DNA of 12,195 bases, taken from assembly GCA_902489595.1 (NCBI GenBank), contig CABUAS010000054.1:1-12195 (forward strand). The letters run 5' to 3'. The notes under the pieces were generated by a model. That model saw only the letters and a program-made list of their open reading frames with translations. It did no database searches and was not told the DNA's origin. Position 1 is the stretch's first letter, and each line of letters begins with the position of its first letter. The stretch is from an uncultured Oscillospiraceae bacterium (lineage in GTDB: Bacteria > Bacillota > Clostridia > Oscillospirales > Acutalibacteraceae). This document shows, piece by piece, positions 7,213 through 12,195 of this stretch. The translations under genes were made by a program, and so were the position numbers.

Positions 7213-7876
7213 AGGTTATATCCGTAATAAAAATTGTGTTTCCTTTTACTCTGAACTTGATTTCAAATCCTGCAAATGAAAAACCGTAAATGCGTTTATC
7301 GTCGTTTTGATATGCAGGGCGTGGGTCATCTTTTAAAATATCAATTAAAATCTGCTGTTTTTCTTTCGGAATTCTGCTTAAAAGATTTTCATCAATTTCA
7401 GCATTCAGTGCGTGGCTTTTGTGCTTTTCTGCGTAACCGCCTTCGGCATTATTTATACTGTCGGAGTAGGGAACATACGGCTTGATGTCGTATATCGGCG
7501 TGCCGTTCATTAAATCAGCACCCTCAACAATCAGTTCACAGCCGTTTTTTGTTTTTTGGACAGCGGTAAGTCTGACGCACGAAAGTCCTAAGTTGTTCGG
7601 GCGAAACGGCGCTCTGCTTGCAAAAACGCCCACTCTTGTGTTGCCGCCGAGCCTTGGCGGACGAACGGTTGCACTTTCTTCGCGATTAATATTTTCGCTG
7701 AATCCCCATATAAGCCAAAGATGTGAAAACTGTTCAATGCCTTTTATATAATCAGGGTTTTGATAATTTTTTTCAAAAACAATTCTGCCGACAGATTTTA
7801 CTCTGCCGCTTTGCCGTGGTATTGCAAATTTATCGTCAAAATCATTTTTGATTTTTGCAATCGGTTTTATTTCCAT
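7211..7876 (-). CDS. trmO: tRNA (N6-threonylcarbamoyladenosine37-N6)-methyltransferase TrmO
   Basis: TrmO uses S-adenosylmethionine to methylate t6A at position 37 of threonine tRNAs, tuning ACC/ACY decoding. It has an unusual beta-barrel fold, formerly UPF0066/TsaA. The 221-residue product has the family signatures: GIEQFSHLWLIWGF (46-59), RPPRLGG (72-78), GVFASRAPFRPNNLGLS (83-99) and GADLMNGTPIYDIKPYVPYS (119-138). Length is close to the ~235 residues of E. coli TrmO. ATG 7876 lies 12 bases after the stop codon of the acetyltransferase gene, with GGTGA as ribosome binding site, so both are likely one transcript. The C-terminal domain, from about 150, is less conserved in the family. No missing key motif is visible. 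Confidence 0.93.
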   Translation of the reverse strand: MEIKPIAKIKNDFDDKFAIPRQSGRVKSVGRIVFEKNYQNPDYIKGIEQFSHLWLIWGFSENINREESATVRPPRLGGNTRVGVFASRAPFRPNNLGLSCVRLTAVQKTKNGCELIVEGADLMNGTPIYDIKPYVPYSDSINNAEGGYAEKHKSHALNAEIDENLLSRIPKEKQQILIDILKDDPRPAYQNDDKRIYGFSFAGFEIKFRVKGNTIFITDIT

Positions 7877-7888
7877 AAAATCACCGCT

Positions 7889-8308
7889 TTATAAATTCAT
7901 TTCCATCCGAATATGAGGGCAGTATTCGTCATAGTAAATATCGCCGACCTCATTAAATCCGAGTTTTTCATAAAACTCTTTAACTCTGCACTGTGCCGAA
8001 AGTACAATTTTCTTTGCTTTCAGTTCTTTTGCCTTATCAATAATTGCACCCATCAATTCAGAACCTAAATGGAATTTTCTGTATTCTTTAAGCACCGCTA
8101 CTCTGCCGATGTGGTATGATTTTCCGCCGTTGTCAGTAAACATTCTGCCTGTTGCGGCGGCTTTGCCGTCTTTAAAAAGCAGAAAATGAAAACTTCTTTC
8201 GTCAATTTCATCAAATTCATCATTAAATCCCTGTTCTTCTATGAATACGGCAGTTCTTATTTTTACTGCCTCATCGGGCAGATTGTTGTATATTTTAACA
8301 TTATTCAT
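7889..8308 (-). CDS. GNAT-family N-acetyltransferase (YjcF/ElaA-like)
   Basis: A 139-residue acetyl-CoA-dependent acyltransferase of the GNAT superfamily; the acceptor is unknown. The chosen start, ATG 8308, follows AGGTGA at a six-base gap. A longer frame reaching 8374 has no ribosome binding site, and its extra 22 residues look like leader sequence. AVFIEEQGF (20-28) and the conserved core strand IGRVAVLKEYRKFHLGSELM (67-86) carry motif A; the first glycine of the usual R-x-x-G-x-G loop is His80 here, while Gly82 is kept. IVLSAQ, then FYEKLGF (112-118) and PHIRMEM near the end, match the YjcF-type subgroup. It precedes trmO on the same strand; a functional link is not evident. Confidence 0.87.
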   Translation of the reverse strand: MNNVKIYNNLPDEAVKIRTAVFIEEQGFNDEFDEIDERSFHFLLFKDGKAAATGRMFTDNGGKSYHIGRVAVLKEYRKFHLGSELMGAIIDKAKELKAKKIVLSAQCRVKEFYEKLGFNEVGDIYYDEYCPHIRMEMNL

Positions 8309-8324
8309 AGTATCACCTGCAAGT

Positions 8325-8353
8325 ATATTAGCACAAGTTGCATAAATATTCAA
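8325..8353 (-). promoter_or_regulatory. Candidate promoter for GNAT-trmO
   Basis: On the minus strand, TTGAAT (8353-8348) and TAATAT (8330-8325) have a 17-base spacer. The predicted transcript would start just before the AGGTGA ribosome binding site of the acetyltransferase, leaving a very short leader. Confidence 0.5.
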
Positions 8354-8361
8354 TATAATGC

Positions 8362-8390
8362 TTGCATTTTGCATATTGAAGTATTATAAT
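8362..8390 (+). promoter_or_regulatory. Promoter of the amino-acid ABC transporter operon
   Basis: TTGCAT (8362-8367) and exact TATAAT (8385-8390) are spaced by 17 bases, 38 bases before the binding-protein start. It is divergent from the GNAT promoter, whose -35 lies nine bases away, so one regulator could act on both. Confidence 0.7.
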
Positions 8391-8428
8391 TGTGATTAAT
8401 TAATAAAAATTATTTAAGGAGAATTATT

Positions 8429-9307
8429 ATGAAAAAGTTAAGTAAAATTCTTGCAGTAATTCTTGCAGTTGCAGTAGTTGCTGTTTCATTTGCCGCTTGT
8501 TCAGGCAAAGCAGACAATGCAGACGCTAAGAATGACGCAAAAGGTGTTAAGGTTATAGATATTAACCTTTCAGACGAAGTTTATGCACTTGGTATCAATA
8601 AAGACGATGCAGATCTTCTTGCAAAAGCAAATGATTTCATCGCTCAGATTAAAGCAGACGGTTCATTTGATAAAATCTGCAATAATTATTTCGGCGATGG
8701 TGAGCCTGTGGGCGTAACTTCAGCAGCAGAAGATACAACAAAGGATCAGCTTGTAGTTGCTACAAACGCTGAATTTGAACCTTTTGAATATAAGAAGGGC
8801 GAACTTTTCTACGGTATTGATATGGAAGTTGTTAAGGCATTTGCAGATTCACTCGGCAAAGAACTTGTTATCAAAGATATGAACTTTGACGCTGTTGTAA
8901 CAGCAGTTCAGCAGGGCAAGGCAGATGTTGCTGCAGCAGGTCTTACCGTATCACCTGACCGTGCAGAACAGGTTAATTTCACAGATTCTTATTATTCAGC
9001 ATCTCAGAAGTTAATTGTTAAAGCATCAGATACTAAGTTTGACGAATGCAAAACAAAAGAAGATGTTGATGCTATTCTCAACACACTTGATGCTAATGTT
9101 AAAATCGGCGGTCAGAACGGCACGACAGGTCAGAAATATGTAGAGGGCGACGAAGAATTCGGCTTTACAGCTCTTCCTGCTCAGTTCGTAGGTTATGCAA
9201 ACGGTTCGCTTGCAGTACAGGATTTAATCAACGGCGGTGTTGATTATGTAATCATTGATGCTGCACCGGCTGCTGCAATCACAACAGCAATCAACGCAGT
9301 TGCATAA
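8429..9307 (+). CDS. Amino-acid ABC transporter binding lipoprotein, apparently circularly permuted
   Basis: An extracytoplasmic family-3 solute-binding lipoprotein that delivers a polar amino acid to the permease encoded downstream. A lipoprotein signal ends at FAAC with lipidated Cys24. Residues 40-90 (KVIDINLSDEVYALGINKDD; IAQIKADGSFDKICNNYFGD) match what is normally the family's C-terminus. After a linker (91-106), residues 107-292 run in normal order from LVVATNAEFEPFEY through GLTVSPDR with Arg178 (carboxylate-binding), FTDSYY (184-189) and IGGQNGTTG (227-235) to VDYVIIDAAP with Asp277 (amine-binding). The chain then stops at residue 292, with no C-terminal segment. All fold elements are therefore present but rotated. 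AAGGAG (8416-8421) fixes ATG 8429. Ligand specificity is not readable. Confidence 0.92.
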   Translation: MKKLSKILAVILAVAVVAVSFAACSGKADNADAKNDAKGVKVIDINLSDEVYALGINKDDADLLAKANDFIAQIKADGSFDKICNNYFGDGEPVGVTSAAEDTTKDQLVVATNAEFEPFEYKKGELFYGIDMEVVKAFADSLGKELVIKDMNFDAVVTAVQQGKADVAAAGLTVSPDRAEQVNFTDSYYSASQKLIVKASDTKFDECKTKEDVDAILNTLDANVKIGGQNGTTGQKYVEGDEEFGFTALPAQFVGYANGSLAVQDLINGGVDYVIIDAAPAAAITTAINAVA

Positions 9308-9355
9308 ATTATAAATTTTTACAAGTCGGCAGACTTCGAGAAATGGAACTGAATT

Positions 9356-9383
9356 TTGCATTTTAGGAAGGGTGCTGTACAAT
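9356..9383 (+). promoter_or_regulatory. Weak candidate internal promoter before the permease
   Basis: TTGCAT (9356-9361) and TACAAT (9378-9383) are spaced by 16 bases. If used, it would start a long structured leader ahead of the permease gene. The -35 box is the same hexamer as at the operon's main promoter. Confidence 0.25.
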
Positions 9384-9416
9384 GGTACCGCCCCTGAGTA
9401 AAAGGCAAGAAACGCC

Positions 9417-9451
9417 AAGCGCCGCAGAAATTCGATATTTCTGCGGCGTTT
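9417..9451 (+). repeat. Strong 15-bp hairpin
   Basis: Positions 9417-9431 pair with 9437-9451 (core CGCCGCAGAAAT / ATTTCTGCGGCG, one G-T pair, TCGAT loop). AACGCC at 9411-9416 can compete for GGCGTT at 9445-9450, giving two alternative folds. Confidence 0.75.
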
Positions 9452-9457
9452 CAATAA

Positions 9458-9565
9458 CGTTACTGTTAGACGGTGCGTCGAGGGTGCGGGTGTCCGGCGG
9501 ACACCTCTGCGAAGCTGAAGCACCGACCGAGCCGAAAGGTGAGACCGCCGCACTCTACGGTAATG
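9458..9565 (+). ncRNA. Candidate multibranched structured RNA element
   Basis: Outer helix: 9458-9466 pairs with 9557-9565 (nine pairs, two G-T). Second helix: 9481-9489 (AGGGTGCGG) pairs with 9548-9556 (CCGCACTCT), nine pairs with one G-T, stacked directly on the outer helix. Between them on the 5' side is GACG-GTG-CGTC (9469-9479). Inside are GTGTCC-GGC-GGACAC (9490-9504) and a CACC/GGTG stem (9521-9524 with 9538-9541). Nested helices that stack without gaps suggest a real fold. I recognise no named riboswitch class. Confidence 0.45.
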
Positions 9566-9595
9566 TAATTATCATAACATATTTTTAATTTTGGC

Positions 9596-9632
9596 GTGGT
9601 TCTGACCACTTTATCGACAGTCCGGGGTCGAT
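9596..9632 (+). repeat. Two small hairpins before the permease start
   Basis: GTGGT-TCTG-ACCAC (9596-9609) and ATCGAC/GTCGAT (9613-9618 with 9627-9632, loop AGTCCGGG). GATG (9630-9633) can instead pair with CATC (9638-9641), an alternative that excludes the second hairpin. Confidence 0.55.
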
Positions 9633-9673
9633 GTCCTCATCGGTTCATTTTTAATTCACAGCAGGTAAAAAGT

Positions 9674-10381
9674 ATGAATTTTGGAAAAAAGTTTGAGGTT
9701 TTCTGGGATATATTTGTTAATCACGACGGTTACAGAACTGTTTTGACGGGACTCCAGAATACACTTATTATTGCAGTATCAGGTCTTTTGATAGGTATCG
9801 TGCTCGGCACAATTATCGGCGCAATTCAGGTTGTTCCGAAAACGAATCCTGTTATCAAGGTGCTTGACAAGCTGGCAGTGTTTTATGTAAGTCTTTTCAG
9901 AGGCACGCCAATCGTTGTTCAGCTTCTTGTGTTTTACTATGTTCTTCTTCCGCTTATGGGGCTGCACATAACCTCGGTTGTGGTTGCCGTAATTGTATTC
10001 GGTATGAACTCAGGTGCATACATATCAGAAATTATGCGCGCTGGAATTCTTTCCGTTGACCCGGGTCAGATGGAGGGCGGCCGTTCTGTCGGCTTAAGTT
10101 ACGGCACAACGATGATGAAAATCGTTATTCCGCAGGCAGTTAAAAACATTCTGCCGACCCTTGGCAATGAATTTATTTCGCTGATTAAGGAAACCTCGGT
10201 TGTAAGCTTTGTAGGTGCGCTTGACCTTTATGTTGCGTTCAGCCGAATCGGTTCAAACAGTTATGAATTTATGGTACCTTATCTTGTTATGGCGCTCATT
10301 TATATCGTAATGGTTGTAATTATAACGATTGCGGTTAAGCTTATTGAAAGGAGCCTGAGAAAAAGTGATAAAAGTATGTAA
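9674..10381 (+). CDS. Amino-acid ABC transporter permease (HisM/GlnP type)
   Basis: The membrane subunit of the polar amino-acid importer. The 235-residue protein has about five helices (near 28-52, 66-92, 97-118, 172-192 and 203-223). The coupling loop that docks on the ATPase begins at GQMEGGRSVGLSYGTTMMKI (131-150), continues IPQAVKNILPTLGNEFI, and ends KETS. The usual EAA reads EGG, a variant seen in clostridial members. FRGTPIVVQLLVFYYVLLPL (75-94) is another family signature. ATG 9674 is preferred over an in-frame start at 9596 because the upstream codons lie in the structured gap and do not resemble the family. The ribosome binding site is only AGGT (9663-9666), so expression may be lower than for the binding protein. 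Confidence 0.92.
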   Translation: MNFGKKFEVFWDIFVNHDGYRTVLTGLQNTLIIAVSGLLIGIVLGTIIGAIQVVPKTNPVIKVLDKLAVFYVSLFRGTPIVVQLLVFYYVLLPLMGLHITSVVVAVIVFGMNSGAYISEIMRAGILSVDPGQMEGGRSVGLSYGTTMMKIVIPQAVKNILPTLGNEFISLIKETSVVSFVGALDLYVAFSRIGSNSYEFMVPYLVMALIYIVMVVIITIAVKLIERSLRKSDKSM

Positions 10382-11087
10382 CTTAAAGAAATCCTTTGGC
10401 GATAATCAGGTTCTCAGAGGTATTGATTACGAAGTAAACAAGGGCGATAAAATTGTTGTTATCGGTCCGTCGGGCTCGGGTAAATCAACATTTCTGCGCT
10501 GTTTAAATCTGCTTGAAATTCCTACATCGGGCGAAATCTGGTTTGACGGCAAACTTATTACCGATAAGAAAACGGATATTAATGAAGTACGTCGCCATAT
10601 GGGTATGGTTTTTCAGCATTTCAATCTGTTTAATAATAAAACGATTATGGAAAATATTACGCTTGCCCCGATTCATCATAAGATTATGACAAAAGAGCAG
10701 GCTAATGAAAAAGCGCTTGAACTGCTTAAAAGAGTAGGTCTGTCAGATAAGGCAGACGCTTATCCAAGCCAACTTTCGGGCGGTCAGAAGCAGAGGGCGG
10801 CTATTGTACGTTCACTTGCAATGAGCCCTAAGGTTATGCTTTTTGATGAGCCGACTTCGGCGCTTGACCCTGAAATGGTCGGCGAGGTTCTGCAGGTTAT
10901 GAAGGACCTTGCAGAAGACGGGATGACAATGGTTGTCGTTACTCACGAAATGGGCTTTGCACGTGAGGTTGCATCAAAAGTGCTCTTTATTGATGAGGGC
11001 ATTATTCAGGAAGAAAATACGCCAACCGAATTCTTCACCAATCCCCAAAACCCAAGACTGAAAGAATTTTTGTCAAAGGTATTATGA
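10365..11087 (+). CDS. Amino-acid ABC transporter ATP-binding protein (GlnQ/HisP type)
   Basis: The cytoplasmic ATPase that powers the importer. All nucleotide-binding motifs are intact in 240 residues: Walker A GPSGSGKST (34-42), Q-loop Gln84 in MVFQHFNLF, signature LSGGQ (137-141), Walker B VMLFDEP (157-163), D-loop SALD (165-168) and H-loop His194. GTG 10365 lies within the permease gene (17-base overlap) and has AAAGGAG at 10347-10353 as ribosome binding site; overlap implies coupled translation. The protein ends with the usual PTEFFTNPQNPRLKEFL stretch. A hairpin terminator follows directly, closing the operon. Confidence 0.95.
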   Translation: MIKVCNLKKSFGDNQVLRGIDYEVNKGDKIVVIGPSGSGKSTFLRCLNLLEIPTSGEIWFDGKLITDKKTDINEVRRHMGMVFQHFNLFNNKTIMENITLAPIHHKIMTKEQANEKALELLKRVGLSDKADAYPSQLSGGQKQRAAIVRSLAMSPKVMLFDEPTSALDPEMVGEVLQVMKDLAEDGMTMVVVTHEMGFAREVASKVLFIDEGIIQEENTPTEFFTNPQNPRLKEFLSKVL

Positions 11088-11094
11088 TTAAATC

Positions 11095-11123
11095 GCCTCT
11101 CGTGTTAAACGGGAGGCTTTTTT
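11095..11123 (+). terminator. Rho-independent terminator of the ABC operon
   Basis: GCCTCTCG (11095-11102) pairs with CGGGAGGC (11110-11117), eight pairs with one G-T, loop TGTTAAA, followed by six T. Confidence 0.88.
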
Positions 11124-11138
11124 GTGCCGTTTCAATAC

Positions 11139-11158
11139 GGTCAATTCGTGAATTGTCC
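11139..11158. repeat. Small palindromic hairpin, possibly a dispersed repeat
   Basis: GGTCAATTC-GT-GAATTGTCC forms a stem of six pairs (CAATTC/GAATTG), a T-T mismatch and two G-C pairs. It lies between the ABC terminator and the XRE-like gene with no T-tract. It could be a REP-like intergenic element. Confidence 0.4.
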
Positions 11159-11206
11159 CTACTGCGAATTGATAACGCTGTTGTTGTAATATATTATTAA
11201 AAATTT

Positions 11207-11285
11207 GTTGTCAGATTTGACCGTTTGTATTTTTATAAATTTTATTACTGTGTCAAAAAAGACAACAAAAGTTGTCTTAAATGAC
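11207..11285. promoter_or_regulatory. Triple half-site operator upstream of the XRE-like gene
   Basis: The 15-base pattern GTTGTC-N5-TGAC occurs on the plus strand at 11207-11221 and 11271-11285 and on the minus strand at 11252-11266. The last two form an exact 34-bp dyad (11252-11285) with a core of eight pairs around AAAA. The dyad covers the -35 position of the next promoter, as expected for autorepression. Confidence 0.6.
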
Positions 11286-11305
11286 TACAAAAATTTAAAA
11301 ATGTG

Positions 11306-11314
11306 TGTTATAAT
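11306..11314 (+). promoter_or_regulatory. Extended -10 promoter of the XRE-like gene
   Basis: TGTTATAAT (11306-11314) is an extended -10 element (TGnTATAAT). No good -35 hexamer lies 17 bases upstream; that position abuts the dyad operator. The start codon is 32 bases downstream. Confidence 0.65.
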
Positions 11315-11345
11315 ACAAATACAATAAAATTTCGGAGGTTTTGAA

Positions 11346-12195
11346 ATGGAAAATTTAAAAAGCAATATTGACAATTATATGAAATTAAAAGGAATTAAGA
11401 TGTATAGTCATTTACTTGTTGATATTGCCTACGAATTAGGATTTAACGGGCAGGATGCATATGAATTTGCTGCCAAAGAAAAATCCAATTTTTCAAAAAT
11501 GCTGAAAGGTGAAAGACCGCTTAAATATGAATTTATTATCCCGCTGGAAAAAATATTCGGCGTTTCATTGGCAAGGATGTTAAACGAAAATGCATATAAA
11601 TTACCTGTTGAAAAAGATAATGTACCGTTTAACAAAGGCTTCAGATATTATGCTTATTTGGATGATCCAAAATTATATCGTGAAGAATTTGATTCGATAT
11701 TAGGCTCTGATGGAAAATCAATTATTACTAAATCCGATGAATTCGGTAAAAGTTTTTTGGATTATGTGGTAGAATATAATTCTGTGAATGGTGTCAGATA
11801 TATGCACGATGAATACGGAATAAGGCTGAGATGGTATCACAATGAATTTGAATTTAATAAAAATAAAGGAGTAACATGGATTTGTTTTGAAAATTCTATT
11901 GCGTTTGCCCGTCTTGTTGCAAGTATGAATGATACAGAACTTTTTAATGATATTTATGATTCTTATTATATGTTCTTTTCAAACGGACATTATGCAACTA
12001 AGGATTGTATTTTCTGTCAAAGTGAATATCTGGAAATAATATTAGACAATGATAATTTGTTTAATTCAATAATGAAAATAAAACCTTATGAGTATAAGTT
12101 GGATAATAATGAAAAAAGAATAAAAAAAGTTGATTCTGTTACATTTAATCTAGTTAATCCGATAATTAATAATTGTTTGAGATATGCTTTAAAAC
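11346..12195 (+). CDS. XRE-like helix-turn-helix protein with unrecognised C-terminal part (incomplete at window edge)
   Basis: Open from ATG 11346 through the window edge (283 residues, no stop), so the C-terminus is missing. GGAGGT (11334-11339) is six bases upstream. A helix-turn-helix resembling the XRE type covers about residues 36-78: DAYEFAAKEK, then KSNFSKMLKGERPL as the probable recognition region, then FIIPLEKIFGVSLARML. Residues about 95-283 match no family I know; they are rich in Tyr, Phe, Asp and Asn, with CIFC (221-224). No membrane segment or signal peptide is seen. A DNA-binding regulator with a sensing domain is the simplest reading, and the dyad operator just upstream fits autoregulation. 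Codon use is more AT-rich than in the ABC genes, which may hint at acquired DNA. Confidence 0.75.
   Translation, partial: MENLKSNIDNYMKLKGIKMYSHLLVDIAYELGFNGQDAYEFAAKEKSNFSKMLKGERPLKYEFIIPLEKIFGVSLARMLNENAYKLPVEKDNVPFNKGFRYYAYLDDPKLYREEFDSILGSDGKSIITKSDEFGKSFLDYVVEYNSVNGVRYMHDEYGIRLRWYHNEFEFNKNKGVTWICFENSIAFARLVASMNDTELFNDIYDSYYMFFSNGHYATKDCIFCQSEYLEIILDNDNLFNSIMKIKPYEYKLDNNEKRIKKVDSVTFNLVNPIINNCLRYALK

Larger units (their letters stand above)
9308..9673 (+). other. 366-bp GC-rich structured gap inside the ABC operon
   Basis: No convincing gene lies here. By hand count positions 9391-9560 hold 99 G/C of 170 (58%), well above the flanking genes. The gap contains many inverted repeats: AAGTC/GACTT (9323-9336), a 15-bp hairpin (9417-9451), a multibranched element (9458-9565) and two small hairpins (9596-9632). 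No T-rich tail follows any of them, so a classic terminator is not evident. Possibilities are an mRNA-stabilising or attenuating element, an unidentified regulatory RNA, or a small inserted repeat. Confidence 0.65.

Noticed and set aside
8309..8374. N-terminal extension of the acetyltransferase to 8374
   Set aside because: No ribosome binding site there; it would span the predicted promoter, and AGGTGA is ideally placed for ATG 8308.
9371..9400. T-box-like string TGGTACCGC before the permease
   Set aside because: Only about 70 bases separate it from the preceding gene, too little for a stem I with a specifier loop, and no terminator with a T-run follows in the expected register. A nine-base match alone is weak.
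9224..9553. Minus-strand open frame of 109 codons, Arg-rich
   Set aside because: It overlaps the end of the binding-protein gene, lacks a ribosome binding site, and its Arg richness follows from GC-rich repeats.
9458..9565. Lysine riboswitch (CCGAAAGG...GACCGCCG resembles part of it)
   Set aside because: The flanking conserved segments of the lysine aptamer are absent and the helix order differs.
9382..9588. Open frame of 68 codons in the structured gap
   Set aside because: No ribosome binding site, no recognisable protein features, and its sequence is explained by the overlapping inverted repeats.
1..12195. CRISPR arrays, transposons, integrases, tRNA or rRNA genes
   Set aside because: No regularly spaced repeats, transposase motifs, or tRNA/rRNA signatures were seen on either strand.

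Overview
The window is a chromosomal segment of a low-GC, Gram-positive-type anaerobe. It is most likely a gut member of the Clostridia (Oscillospirales/Ruminococcaceae-like). The basis is AT-rich DNA, strong AAGGAG-type ribosome binding sites, consensus sigma-A promoters, a DarA (c-di-AMP receptor)-holB-ricT block typical of Firmicutes, a clostridial 2[4Fe-4S] ferredoxin, and a lipoprotein-type amino-acid binding protein. The lineage is inferred from these families, not from a marker gene.

Layout. (1) 49-3202 (+): citrate synthase, an unrecognised eight-helix membrane protein and an AEC-family permease, tightly packed and probably one operon. (2) 3313-5498 (+): darA, holB and ricT, with a promoter region carrying a perfect 16-bp palindrome. 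(3) 5595-5765 (+): a 56-residue two-cluster ferredoxin with its own promoter and terminator; it is too short for a standard ORF cutoff. (4) 5922-7168 (+): a secreted protein with BspA-like leucine-rich repeats and SLH-like modules. Its signal peptide is broken by a one-base shortfall in an A-tract. It ends in a bidirectional terminator shared with the opposing genes. (5) 8308-7211 (-): a GNAT acetyltransferase followed by trmO (tRNA t6A37 methyltransferase). (6) 8429-11087 (+): a polar amino-acid ABC importer (binding lipoprotein, permease, ATPase). A 366-bp GC-rich, hairpin-dense gap separates the binding protein from the permease. (7) 11346 to the window edge: an XRE-like regulator with an unrecognised C-terminal part, preceded by an extended -10 promoter and an elaborate dyad operator.

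Most striking observations. The ABC binding protein appears circularly permuted: the segment that normally ends the family (last strand plus C-terminal helix) sits directly after the lipoprotein signal, and the chain stops where that segment would normally begin. The gap after it can fold into several long hairpins and a multibranched element that match no RNA class I recognise. Upstream of the XRE-like gene, a 15-bp half-site, GTTGTC-N5-TGAC, occurs three times, two copies forming an exact 34-bp dyad. No CRISPR array, transposase, rRNA or tRNA gene was seen.
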